23,612 nt of DNA from JAZRUF01 sp045636205 (GTDB taxonomy: Bacteria; Bacillota; Clostridia; Oscillospirales; JAAYXM01). Made by a program: the position numbers and the translations under genes. Each line of letters begins with the position of its first letter. The first letter of the stretch is position 1. Of this stretch, positions 13,791-21,652 are shown in pieces. The stretch is from the NCBI GenBank assembly GCA_045636205.1, contig JAZTXE010000102.1:1-23612 (forward strand). Direction: 5' to 3'. Under the pieces are notes generated by a model, which was not told the DNA's origin, searched no databases, and worked only from the letters and a program-made list of their open reading frames with translations.

Positions 13791-14765
13791 ATGATTATAA
13801 AGCCAAAGCGCGATTTGTTAGGGCTTAAGAATTTATCGGCAGAAGAAATCCGTGAAATACTGCACAGTGCAGAGACAATGAAATACGTGCTCAGCCAGCC
13901 TGTGAAAAAGGCGCCGCATCTTTTAGGCAAAAGCATTGTAGAGCTGTTTTTCTCTGAGAGTATACGTACTAAGCTCTCGTTTGAACTTGCGGCAAAGTAC
14001 ATGAGCGGAACAATATCAACCGTTACGGTGCCTACGCAGTCGATGCGCGAGAGAATAGTTGACATTGCTGCTGCGATAGACTGCATGGGAACTGATGTTA
14101 TTATAGTGCGCGCAAACCGTTCGGGCGTTGCTGATCTGATAGCACGACATGTTAAAGCAAACGTAATAAACGGCGGTGACGGTGCAAATGAACAGCCGAT
14201 GCAGGCGCTTGTTGATCTGTTTACCATTTATCAGAAATGCGGAAAAATAAGCGGTCTTAAGGTCGCTATAGTTGGAGATGTGCGCCACAGCGGTGTTGCA
14301 AGAAGCAATATCTGGGGACTTAAGCTTCTGGGGGCAGAGGTGTGTGTAGGAGGACCTGCGACGCTTATTCCACCTGGGCTTGATGAACTCGGGGTTTCTG
14401 TGTTTAACACCCCTCAGGAGGCTATGCTGGATGCAGATGTAGTCATGTCCGTAAGCTTGGGCAAGGAGTATGCGGGGATTATGTACCCGGACTCACGTGA
14501 GTATGCAAGGTTTTTTGCAATAGATGAGCGCAGGATGCAGTACGCAAAACCTGATGCGATTGTCATGCACGCACTTCCGGTACGCCGCGGTGTAGAGCTT
14601 ATGAGCCGGGTTATGTCTCTTAAAAATTCGGTTCTTGATGAGCAGGTGACAAACGGAGTAGCGGTTAAAATGGCGGTTCTTTATTTGTATGGAAGAAAAA
14701 AGGGACTGCAGGGAAATGAAATAAAAGACATTTCAGATAATGAAAAGGGTGGGATTTTAAAATGA
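13791..14765 (+). CDS. pyrB: PyrB-family carbamoyltransferase with degenerate active site
   Basis: 324 aa from the ATG at 13791 (GGGGGAAG upstream; an in-frame GTG at 13776 is less likely). Overall it aligns with aspartate carbamoyltransferase from end to end, but many key residues differ (E. coli numbering). In S-T-R-T, Thr53 is Ile58. The 80s-loop K-G-E-T with Lys84 reads about S-M-R-E. H-P-T-Q reads Q135-P-M-Q, losing His134. Arg167 is Gly168. R-x-Q (Arg229, Gln231) reads S222-L-G224. The carbamoyl-phosphate Arg54, Thr55, Arg105 and Gln137 equivalents remain. Aspartate carbamoylation is therefore doubtful. Its stop overlaps the pyrC start by 4 bases, and the frame is intact, so it is maintained. 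Confidence 0.88.
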   Translation: MIIKPKRDLLGLKNLSAEEIREILHSAETMKYVLSQPVKKAPHLLGKSIVELFFSESIRTKLSFELAAKYMSGTISTVTVPTQSMRERIVDIAAAIDCMGTDVIIVRANRSGVADLIARHVKANVINGGDGANEQPMQALVDLFTIYQKCGKISGLKVAIVGDVRHSGVARSNIWGLKLLGAEVCVGGPATLIPPGLDELGVSVFNTPQEAMLDADVVMSVSLGKEYAGIMYPDSREYARFFAIDERRMQYAKPDAIVMHALPVRRGVELMSRVMSLKNSVLDEQVTNGVAVKMAVLYLYGRKKGLQGNEIKDISDNEKGGILK

Positions 14766-16066
14766 GTAAAATTCTCATACGCAAAGGCAGGGTTATAAAT
14801 CCGGCAGACGGAATGGATGCTCAGGCAGATTTATATATTGAAGACGGAATTATAAAAAACATGGCTCCTGACCTTTCTGATATGGAGAGTGGTGATGGAG
14901 TTAAGGTTATAGATGCTAAAGGGCGGATTGTTGTGCCCGGGCTTATAGATATTCACTGCCATCTGCGTGACCCGGGATATGAATATAAAGAGGATATAGA
15001 AACCGGAACACGGTCTGCGGCAAAAGGCGGATTTACTTCTGTTGCATGTATGCCAAATACTAATCCGGTAACCGATAATGTAACGGTTATGAGTTATATT
15101 CAAAACCGCGCTAAAGAGATAGGGGCAGTGCATGTGTTTCCGATAGGTGCAATAACTAAAGGCCTCAAGGGCGAAGAGATGGCACCGATTGGTGAGCTTA
15201 AATTTGCCGGCGCGATTGCAGTCAGCGATGACGGACGGCCGGTAGAAAATGGGAATATGATGAAAAATGCCATGCTTTACGCGAATACGTTTGACATGCC
15301 GGTTATTTCCCACTGCGAGGATATACCGCTTGTTGACGGTGGTGTTATGAACGAAGGTGTTATGGCGACTAAGCTTGGGCTTAAGGGAATAAGCTCGGCA
15401 TCTGAAGATGCTATGGTTGCGCGTGAGATTGTGCTTTCCGCGGCGACAGACACGCCGGTGCATATCGCGCATGTCAGCACCAAGGGATCGGTAGAGCTTA
15501 TACGCGACGCTAAAGCGCGTGGGGTTAAGGTAACATGCGAAACTTGCCCGCATTATTTTTCGCTTACCGAGCAGGCATGCGACGGATTTAACACGCTTGC
15601 CAAGATGAACCCGCCACTGAGAACCGAGAAGGATAGGCTGGCTATAATTGAGGGATTGGCAGACGGCACGATAGATGCAATTGCTACCGACCATGCGCCG
15701 CATTATAAGGATGAAAAGGACGTTGAGTTCGATTTAGCACCAAACGGTATTATAGGCTTTGAAACCGCACTTGCGCTGTCACTGAGTTATTTATATCACG
15801 AAAAGAAGCTTGATATGATGAAGCTTATAGAGTGCATGACGGTAAAGCCTGCCAAGATACTTAAGCTCAATAAAGGCGAGCTAAAAATCGGGGCAATGGC
15901 GGATATAACCATATTTGACCCGGATATGGAATGGACAGTCTATGAGGAAGAGATAGTATCAAAAAGCAAGAATACGCCTTACCTTGGAAAGACGCTTAAG
16001 GGCATGGTTACTGAAACAATAGTTGCAGGAGAACTCAAGGTTTCTGAAGGGAAACTTATAGTATAA
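14762..16066 (+). CDS. pyrC: Dihydroorotase, type I
   Basis: 434 aa, ATG overlapping the pyrB stop (ATGA). The enzyme closes carbamoyl-aspartate to dihydroorotate with a metal centre in the amidohydrolase fold. Active-site residues are present: IDIHCHLRDPG (H-x-H and substrate Arg), the YEYKEDIETGTRSAAKGGFT stretch, MPNTNP, ISHCED and HIAHVST for metal His residues, and ATDHAPH with the catalytic Asp. The N- and C-terminal strands form the usual small beta domain ending with IVAGELKVSEG. Nothing suggests loss of activity, in contrast with the PyrB-family protein before it, with which class I dihydroorotases can form complexes in some bacteria. Confidence 0.95.
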   Translation: MSKILIRKGRVINPADGMDAQADLYIEDGIIKNMAPDLSDMESGDGVKVIDAKGRIVVPGLIDIHCHLRDPGYEYKEDIETGTRSAAKGGFTSVACMPNTNPVTDNVTVMSYIQNRAKEIGAVHVFPIGAITKGLKGEEMAPIGELKFAGAIAVSDDGRPVENGNMMKNAMLYANTFDMPVISHCEDIPLVDGGVMNEGVMATKLGLKGISSASEDAMVAREIVLSAATDTPVHIAHVSTKGSVELIRDAKARGVKVTCETCPHYFSLTEQACDGFNTLAKMNPPLRTEKDRLAIIEGLADGTIDAIATDHAPHYKDEKDVEFDLAPNGIIGFETALALSLSYLYHEKKLDMMKLIECMTVKPAKILKLNKGELKIGAMADITIFDPDMEWTVYEEEIVSKSKNTPYLGKTLKGMVTETIVAGELKVSEGKLIV

Positions 16067-16092
16067 AAATAAGCAATAGGAGAGAAAAAGAA

Positions 16093-17010
16093 ATGTCAAT
16101 GGATCGTCTTATAGAGAAGATAATTAAAAAATCCAACCCGACAGTTGTGGGATTAGACCCGAAGCTTGAGAGCTTACCGCCGTATTTGGTGGAGAAGCAC
16201 ACCGCGGAGTACGGAAATACATTGCGTGCAGCGGCTGAAGCTATTTATGAATTCAACTGCGGGCTTATTGATACGCTGTGCGGCATTGTTCCAGCAGTAA
16301 AGCCACAGTCGGCATATTATGAAATGTACGGCTATGAGGGCGTGGAAGTTCTCAAACGTACGATGGCATATGCGCGTGACAAAGGGATATATGTAATTGC
16401 AGACTGCAAGAGAAATGACATTGGTTCAACAGCCTCAGCGTATGCGGCGGCATATCTGGGCAGTGTAAACGTCGGCGGCGAGGAGATTGAGCCGTTTGGT
16501 GCAGACAGTCTTACCGTAAACGGTTATTTGGGTATAGACGGTGCAGAGCCGTTTCTCAAGGAGTGCCGTGAGCGGGATAAGAGCATATTCGTTCTTGTAA
16601 AGACTTCTAACCCGTCTTCAAGCGACTTGCAGGATTTGGTTGCGGGTACGCGTACGGTTTACCGCGCAATGGCAGACCATGCATGCGCATGGGGTCAGGA
16701 TATGATAGGTCAGCACGGATATTCAAATGTAGGTTTTGTAGTCGGTGCTACATATCCGGCTCAGCTTATGGAGCTTCGCCGCGCATATCCTCAGAGCTTT
16801 TTCCTGGTACCGGGCTACGGTGCACAGGGTGGAAGCGGCAAGGACTTGGCAGGTGCGTTTGACCGACGGGGACTTGGTGCGATTGTAAACTCTTCACGCG
16901 GCATAATTTATGCGTGGAAAAAGACCGGAAACGAGTCCGGCGAAAATTACAAAGAGGCTGCATATGAGGCGGCTGAGGCTATGCGCAAGGATTTGCAGGT
17001 TTACTGCTAA
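16093..17010 (+). CDS. pyrF: Orotidine 5'-phosphate decarboxylase, type 2
   Basis: 305 aa, ATG 26 bases after pyrC with AGGAGA upstream. It converts OMP to UMP, the last step of the pathway. The catalytic charged cluster D-x-K-x-x-D is seen as IADCKRNDIGSTA. Other family marks are VVGLDPKLESLP near the start, VPAVKPQSAYYE, DSLTVNGYLG and the phosphate-binding end FLVPGYGAQGG followed by VNSSRGI. Length (~305) fits the longer type 2 branch rather than the ~240 aa type. Product UMP is the signal sensed by PyrR in the leader of this same operon. Confidence 0.95.
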   Translation: MSMDRLIEKIIKKSNPTVVGLDPKLESLPPYLVEKHTAEYGNTLRAAAEAIYEFNCGLIDTLCGIVPAVKPQSAYYEMYGYEGVEVLKRTMAYARDKGIYVIADCKRNDIGSTASAYAAAYLGSVNVGGEEIEPFGADSLTVNGYLGIDGAEPFLKECRERDKSIFVLVKTSNPSSSDLQDLVAGTRTVYRAMADHACAWGQDMIGQHGYSNVGFVVGATYPAQLMELRRAYPQSFFLVPGYGAQGGSGKDLAGAFDRRGLGAIVNSSRGIIYAWKKTGNESGENYKEAAYEAAEAMRKDLQVYC

Positions 17011-17073
17011 ATTAAATTATAAATCAACGTCGTTTAATCGCGGCTTGAAATACAGAAGAGCGAGGAATTGTGT

Positions 17074-18168
17074 ATGAACAAGGCTTATTTATTGCTGGAA
17101 AACGGCATGCTGTTTGAAGGTAAGCACCGCGGCGCCAGCGGATGTTCGGTGGGCGAAGCTGTGTTTAATACCAGCGCAGCAGGTTATCAGGAGGCACTGA
17201 CCGATCCGTCTTACTATGGTCAGGTTATTTGCATGACATATCCGCTTATAGGAAATTACGGGATCAATGACCGCAACTGCGAAACTCAGAAATCATGGAT
17301 AAACGGATTTGTGGTTCGTAAGCTCTGCGATACCCCGTCTAACTGGAAATCATTTGAAACGGTTGATGAGTACTTAAAGAAAAACGGCGTGGTTGCACTT
17401 GAAGGGATAGACACCAGACAGCTTGCACGCGTTATTCGCGACCATGGCACGATGAATTGCGCTATTTGGTCAGATGACCAAAAGGTGGACCGTGATGAAA
17501 TTATGGAGAAGATAAAGAGTTTCTCTGTCGTGGATGCTATTAAGACGGTTACAAGCGATGCGGGTGAAGAGTACGACGTTAAAGAAGGCGATGTTTCCGT
17601 AGCGCTTTTAGACTTTGGCGTAAAGCGCGGCGCTATAAACAGCTTGAAAAGCCGTGGTTGCGCGGTTAAAGTATTCTCAGCATTTGCGTCTGCTGATGAG
17701 ATTTTAAACGGTGGATTTGACGGCATTATGCTGGCAGACGGTCCGGGAGACCCGGCTGAGAATGAAGAAATTATAGAAAATATCAAGAAATTTATTGATG
17801 CAAAAATTCCGATGTTTGGCTACGGCTTGGGTCATCAGATGCTTGCACTTGCAGTTGGCGCAAAAACCGTGAGAATGAAATTCGGTCATCACGGTGCGAA
17901 CTATCCGGTGCGCGACGAAAAGAGTGGCCGCACTTATATCACATGTCAGAACCACGGATATGCAGTTGACTCCGCATCAATTGATACAACGAAAGCGCGC
18001 ATAAGCCATGTGAACATAAATGACGGTACGGTAGAGGGAATAGAGCTTGTAAACGCTCCCGCGTTCAGCGTTCAATTTACCGCTGAAGGCGATCCGGGTC
18101 CCAAGGATACCAAGTATTTGTTTGATAAATTCGTGGACGCTATGAAAGTCGCTAAGGAGGGTAAATAA
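17074..18168 (+). CDS. carA: Carbamoyl-phosphate synthase small subunit, glutaminase triad lost
   Basis: 364 aa from the ATG at 17074 with GAGGAA upstream. CarA normally hydrolyses glutamine and passes NH3 to CarB. The N-terminal domain is typical (GYQEALTDPSYYGQ, YPLIGNYGIND, EGIDTRQLARVIRDHGTM). The class I amidotransferase domain begins with LADGPGDP, and the nucleophile elbow G-I-C-L-G-H-Q reads G-Y-G-L-G-H-Q, so Gly251 (codon GGC) replaces Cys269 of E. coli. The triad H-P-E reads T-A-E: Thr336 replaces His353, Glu338 is kept. The fold motifs KFGHHGANYPV and QNHGYAVD remain. Inference: a non-hydrolysing partner for an ammonia-using CarB, as in vertebrate CPS I. It overlaps carB by one base. 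Confidence 0.94.
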   Translation: MNKAYLLLENGMLFEGKHRGASGCSVGEAVFNTSAAGYQEALTDPSYYGQVICMTYPLIGNYGINDRNCETQKSWINGFVVRKLCDTPSNWKSFETVDEYLKKNGVVALEGIDTRQLARVIRDHGTMNCAIWSDDQKVDRDEIMEKIKSFSVVDAIKTVTSDAGEEYDVKEGDVSVALLDFGVKRGAINSLKSRGCAVKVFSAFASADEILNGGFDGIMLADGPGDPAENEEIIENIKKFIDAKIPMFGYGLGHQMLALAVGAKTVRMKFGHHGANYPVRDEKSGRTYITCQNHGYAVDSASIDTTKARISHVNINDGTVEGIELVNAPAFSVQFTAEGDPGPKDTKYLFDKFVDAMKVAKEGK

Positions 18169-21100
18169 TGCCTTTAAGACAGGATATAAAGAAAGTACTT
18201 GTAATCGGTTCCGGTCCGATTGTTATCGGTCAGGCGGCTGAATTCGACTATGCGGGCACTCAGGCATGCCGCGCGCTTAAGGAAGAAGGTCTTGAGGTTG
18301 TTCTCATAAATTCAAACCCCGCAACGATTATGACGGACAAGCTTATGGCAGACAAGATTTATATTGAGCCACTTACGGTTGACGCGGTGAAAAAAGTTAT
18401 AATTAAAGAAAAACCGGACAGTATTTTGCCCACCTTGGGCGGTCAGACCGGACTTAACCTGGCAATGGAGCTTGCAGAGGAGGGCTTTTTGGCGGAGCAG
18501 GGAGTTAAACTCCTGGGAACCCATCCGGAAACTATCCGCAACGCCGAAGACCGCCAGGCATTTAAGGACACTATGGACCGCATCGGCGAGCCGCTTATTG
18601 CATCCGATATTGCATCAAGCATTGAGCAGGCGGTAGAAATCGCTGAGCGCATTGGTTATCCGGTAATTGTACGTCCGGCATATACACTCGGTGGCACCGG
18701 AGGCGGTTTTGCTGCAAATAAAGAGGAGCTTATCGAGGTTGCAACCGGTGGTATAGCAGCATCACGTGTAAATCAGGTTCTTATTGAGAAAAACATTTCC
18801 GGTTGGAAGGAAATTGAATTTGAGGTAATGCGCGATGCAAAGGGCAATGTTATAACTATCTGCTCTATGGAAAACGTAGACCCGGTAGGTATTCACACGG
18901 GTGACAGTATAGTTGTAGCTCCGGCACTTACTATGAACGAGTATGAAAGCCAGATGATGCGCACAGCAGCGCTTAACATAATAAGCGAACTTGGAATTGA
19001 GGGCGGATGTAACGTTCAGTTTGCACTCAATCCTCATTCATTTGAGTACGCGGTTATTGAGGTTAATCCGCGTCTGTCACGTTCTTCTGCACTTGCAAGT
19101 AAGGCTACAGGTTACCCGATTGCAAAGGTTGCAAGTAAAATTGCAATCGGCTACGGACTTGATGAAATCCCCAACGCGGTAACCGGAAAGACGTATGCCT
19201 GCTTTGAGCCGGCTATTGACTACATCGTAGTAAAGTTCCCGCGCTTCCCATTTGATAAGTTTGTATTCGGTGACCGTACACTGGGCACTCAGATGAAGGC
19301 TACGGGAGAGATTATGTCACTGAGTACGACATTTGAGGCTGCTATGATGAAGGCGGCACGCTCAGCAGAGCTCGGTGTTGACTCTCTTATTCATCCGCGT
19401 ATCGGAAAATTCAGTGATAAAGAACTGCGCGAGCTTTTGGAAAAGCGCAATGATGAGCGTATTTTTGCGGTTATGGAATCGCTGCGCCGCGGTGTAAGCG
19501 TGGATGAGCTGCATGATATTACAAAGATTGACCGTTGGTTTTTAAACGGATTCCTCAATATTGTTAATATGGAAAAGAGCCTTGCCTCTTGCAAGAAACT
19601 CACGCCTGAGCTTTATAAGGATGCAAAGGACATGAGCTTCCCGGATGCTGTAATCGAGCGTTTGAGCGGCAAGAAGGTTGGTGATTTGCACATCGGTCCG
19701 GCTTACAAAACCGTTGACACATGCGCAGCAGAGTTTGAAGCGGAGACACCGTACTACTATTCCACATTTGACGAGGAGAGTGAAGCGCGCACAACCGAGG
19801 GTAAGAAAAAAATCATAGTATTCGGTTCAGGTCCGATACGTATAGGTCAGGGCATTGAGTTTGACTACTGCTCGGTACACGCGGTATGGGCACTGCGCGA
19901 GCTCGGATACGAGGCTATTATCGTAAACAATAACCCGGAAACGGTTTCTACAGACTTTGATACATCCGACCGCCTTTACTTTGAACCGCTTACTCCTGAA
20001 GATGTTCAGGGTGTTCTGGACGTTGAGAAGCCTGATGGCGTTATAGTCCAGTTTGGCGGACAGACGGCAATCAAGCTTACCAAGTATTTAAAGGACGCAA
20101 ATGTAGAAGTCCTCGGAACTCCGATTGAAAGCATTGACGCGGCGGAGGACCGCGAGAAATTCGACGCAATACTTGAAGAATGCGGAATTCCGCGCCCGGC
20201 AGGTGACACGGTATTTACCGCAGAAGAAGCTGTAGAGGTTGCAAATAAACTGGGTTATCCGGTTCTGGTGCGTCCGTCATATGTTCTTGGCGGTCAGGGC
20301 ATGCAGATTGCATATGACGACAAGGACATTGTCGAGTACATGGCGATAATAAACCGCAGTAAGCAGGAAAATCCGATTCTGGTAGATAAATATCTGATGG
20401 GACGCGAGATTGAGGTTGATGCAATATGCGACGGTGAGGACATCCTCATCCCGGGTATCATGGAGCATCTGGAACGTGCGGGTGTTCACTCGGGCGACAG
20501 TATTTCCATCTATCCGTCTATGAGCATTGAGCAGAAGCATATTGACACAATCGTTGAATACACGAAGAGACTCAGCAAATCCCTCAACGTTTTGGGCATG
20601 GTAAATATTCAGTTCGTTCTCTTCAATGACCAGATTTACGTAATTGAGGTAAATCCGCGTTCATCACGTACGGTTCCGTACATCTCAAAGGTAACCGGTA
20701 TTACAATGGTAGACCTGGCTACACGTTGCATGCTTGGAGAGAAACTGCGTGATATGGGATTTGGAACCGGATTGTATCCGGCAAGTGACCATGTTGCGGT
20801 AAAGGTTCCGGTATTCTCATTCCAGAAGCTTACCAATGTTGATACACAGCTCGGTCCGGAAATGAAATCCACCGGTGAGGTTTTAGGTCTTGCAAAGAAC
20901 TACAAGGAAGCTTTGTACAAAGGCCTTTTGGCGGCAGGCTTTAACTTAAAGCGTGACGGCGCAGTTCTCTTCAGTGTCCGTGATGCGGATAAGCAGGAAC
21001 TTGTTCCGCTTGCTGACAGATTTGCTGCGATGGGTTTTGAAATCTATGCAACTGCGGGAACCGCAAACCTGCTCAACAAAAACATGATTGCCGCAAATTC

Positions 21101-21350
21101 GGTTCGCAAGCTTGAAGAGGCGGAGCCTAATATAATTACCCTTCTTGAGAGCGGAAAGATTGATTATGTCGTAAGCACCTGTACTCCGGGACGCAAGCCG
21201 CAGGCAGACGGTATGCAGATAAGACGTAAGGCGGTTGAACGCGCAATTCCGTGCCTTACATCGCTTGACACGGCGACTGCGCTTGCAGATGCGCTCTCAA
21301 GCGGAATTACGCTTGATAACTGCGAATTTATAGACATCAATACTCTCTAA
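18168..21350 (+). CDS. carB: Carbamoyl-phosphate synthase large subunit
   Basis: 1060 aa, ATG overlapping the carA stop by one base, with a strong AAGGAGGG site. It makes carbamoyl phosphate from bicarbonate, ammonia and 2 ATP. Two homologous halves each hold a pre-ATP-grasp and ATP-grasp unit: first IGSGPIVIGQAAEFDY, PAYTLGGTGGG and IEVNPRLSRSSALASKATGYPIA; second FGSGPIRIGQGIEFDYCSVHA, RPSYVLGGQGM and IEVNPRSSRTVPYISKVTG. An oligomerisation region lies between them and an MGS-like allosteric domain ends the protein (VRDADKQELVPLADRFAAMGFEIYATAGT). Length is normal and ATP-site residues look intact, so ammonia-dependent synthesis should be possible even though CarA lacks its nucleophile. Confidence 0.96.
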   Translation: MPLRQDIKKVLVIGSGPIVIGQAAEFDYAGTQACRALKEEGLEVVLINSNPATIMTDKLMADKIYIEPLTVDAVKKVIIKEKPDSILPTLGGQTGLNLAMELAEEGFLAEQGVKLLGTHPETIRNAEDRQAFKDTMDRIGEPLIASDIASSIEQAVEIAERIGYPVIVRPAYTLGGTGGGFAANKEELIEVATGGIAASRVNQVLIEKNISGWKEIEFEVMRDAKGNVITICSMENVDPVGIHTGDSIVVAPALTMNEYESQMMRTAALNIISELGIEGGCNVQFALNPHSFEYAVIEVNPRLSRSSALASKATGYPIAKVASKIAIGYGLDEIPNAVTGKTYACFEPAIDYIVVKFPRFPFDKFVFGDRTLGTQMKATGEIMSLSTTFEAAMMKAARSAELGVDSLIHPRIGKFSDKELRELLEKRNDERIFAVMESLRRGVSVDELHDITKIDRWFLNGFLNIVNMEKSLASCKKLTPELYKDAKDMSFPDAVIERLSGKKVGDLHIGPAYKTVDTCAAEFEAETPYYYSTFDEESEARTTEGKKKIIVFGSGPIRIGQGIEFDYCSVHAVWALRELGYEAIIVNNNPETVSTDFDTSDRLYFEPLTPEDVQGVLDVEKPDGVIVQFGGQTAIKLTKYLKDANVEVLGTPIESIDAAEDREKFDAILEECGIPRPAGDTVFTAEEAVEVANKLGYPVLVRPSYVLGGQGMQIAYDDKDIVEYMAIINRSKQENPILVDKYLMGREIEVDAICDGEDILIPGIMEHLERAGVHSGDSISIYPSMSIEQKHIDTIVEYTKRLSKSLNVLGMVNIQFVLFNDQIYVIEVNPRSSRTVPYISKVTGITMVDLATRCMLGEKLRDMGFGTGLYPASDHVAVKVPVFSFQKLTNVDTQLGPEMKSTGEVLGLAKNYKEALYKGLLAAGFNLKRDGAVLFSVRDADKQELVPLADRFAAMGFEIYATAGTANLLNKNMIAANSVRKLEEAEPNIITLLESGKIDYVVSTCTPGRKPQADGMQIRRKAVERAIPCLTSLDTATALADALSSGITLDNCEFIDINTL

Positions 21351-21365
21351 GATAATATTACAAGG

Positions 21366-21396
21366 AAACGCCCGCAAAATGCGGGCGTTTTTTTTT
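21366..21396 (+). terminator. Strong terminator of the pyr operon
   Basis: AAACGCCCGCA (21366-21376) pairs perfectly with TGCGGGCGTTT (21380-21390) around an AAA loop, followed by a continuing T run to 21396. It lies 15 bases after the carB stop. Confidence 0.93.
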
Positions 21397-21410
21397 GATG
21401 AATTGTCAAA

Positions 21411-21504
21411 CTAAGTGCAACACTTTTTAAGGCAAGCATCAAATAAATCCACAGGATTTTGATAATGAAAAACTTTCTTGGGCCTGGCGTTAATCAACGC
21501 CAGG
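21411..21504 (-). pseudogene. Probable C-terminal remnant of an IS30-type transposase
   Basis: On the minus strand, the frame ending at the TAG at 21413-21411 reads LINARPKKVFHYQNPVDLF followed by DACLKKCCT. This matches the pattern I know for the C-termini of IS30-family transposases (I-N-x-R-P-R-K-x-x-x-Y-x-T-P-x-x-x-F). The stop is followed outward by a terminal-like sequence at 21400-21422 that also resembles IS30-type ends. No upstream catalytic part is present. Identification rests on this short pattern from memory, so it is tentative. The fragment lies between the pyr terminator and the IS200-type element. Confidence 0.45.
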
Positions 21505-21510
21505 TTTTTT
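21483..21510 (+). terminator. Hairpin with T tract upstream of the IS200-type gene
   Basis: CCTGGCGTT (21483-21491) pairs perfectly with AACGCCAGG (21496-21504) around AATC, followed by six T. It has the form of an intrinsic terminator reading toward tnpA and would block transcription entering the element from the pyr operon. IS200 is known to be insulated in this way, but the hairpin may instead belong to the older remnant. Confidence 0.65.
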
Positions 21511-21588
21511 AGTGCTTTAGCGGATGAGGTGACCGGAGGTCAACTCAAGAACCGCCCGCAATGCGGGTGAGATTAAAGCTTAAGCAAA

Positions 21589-21650
21589 GAAACATCCGAT
21601 CTGATATACTGGTGAGTGTTCAAGCCACCAAGAAAAAGAAAGGATGTTTC
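21589..21650 (+). promoter_or_regulatory. Stem that can hide the tnpA ribosome binding site
   Basis: GAAACATCC (21589-21597) is complementary to GGATGTTTC (21642-21650), which lies over the AAAGGA ribosome site and ends just before the tnpA ATG at 21653. An inner TGGTG/CACCA pair (about 21610-21630) can lengthen the structure. Masking of the ribosome site by a leader stem is an established control in IS200. Confidence 0.7.
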
Positions 21651-21652
21651 TC

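Noticed and set aside
14831..15703. Long open frame on the minus strand inside pyrC
   Set aside because: It is antisense to a fully conserved dihydroorotase, is rich in Arg, His, Cys and Tyr in the manner of shadow frames, and has no recognisable domain.
6904..17826. Genetic-code change making GGC stand for Cys in NadE and CarA
   Set aside because: TGC and TGT are used at conserved Cys positions elsewhere (for example the ferredoxin clusters of the DUF362 protein), and GGC encodes conserved Gly in many motifs, so the code is standard.
21483..21510. CRISPR-like or attachment-site repeat
   Set aside because: It is a single hairpin with a T tract; no spaced repeats or integrase gene are present anywhere in the window.
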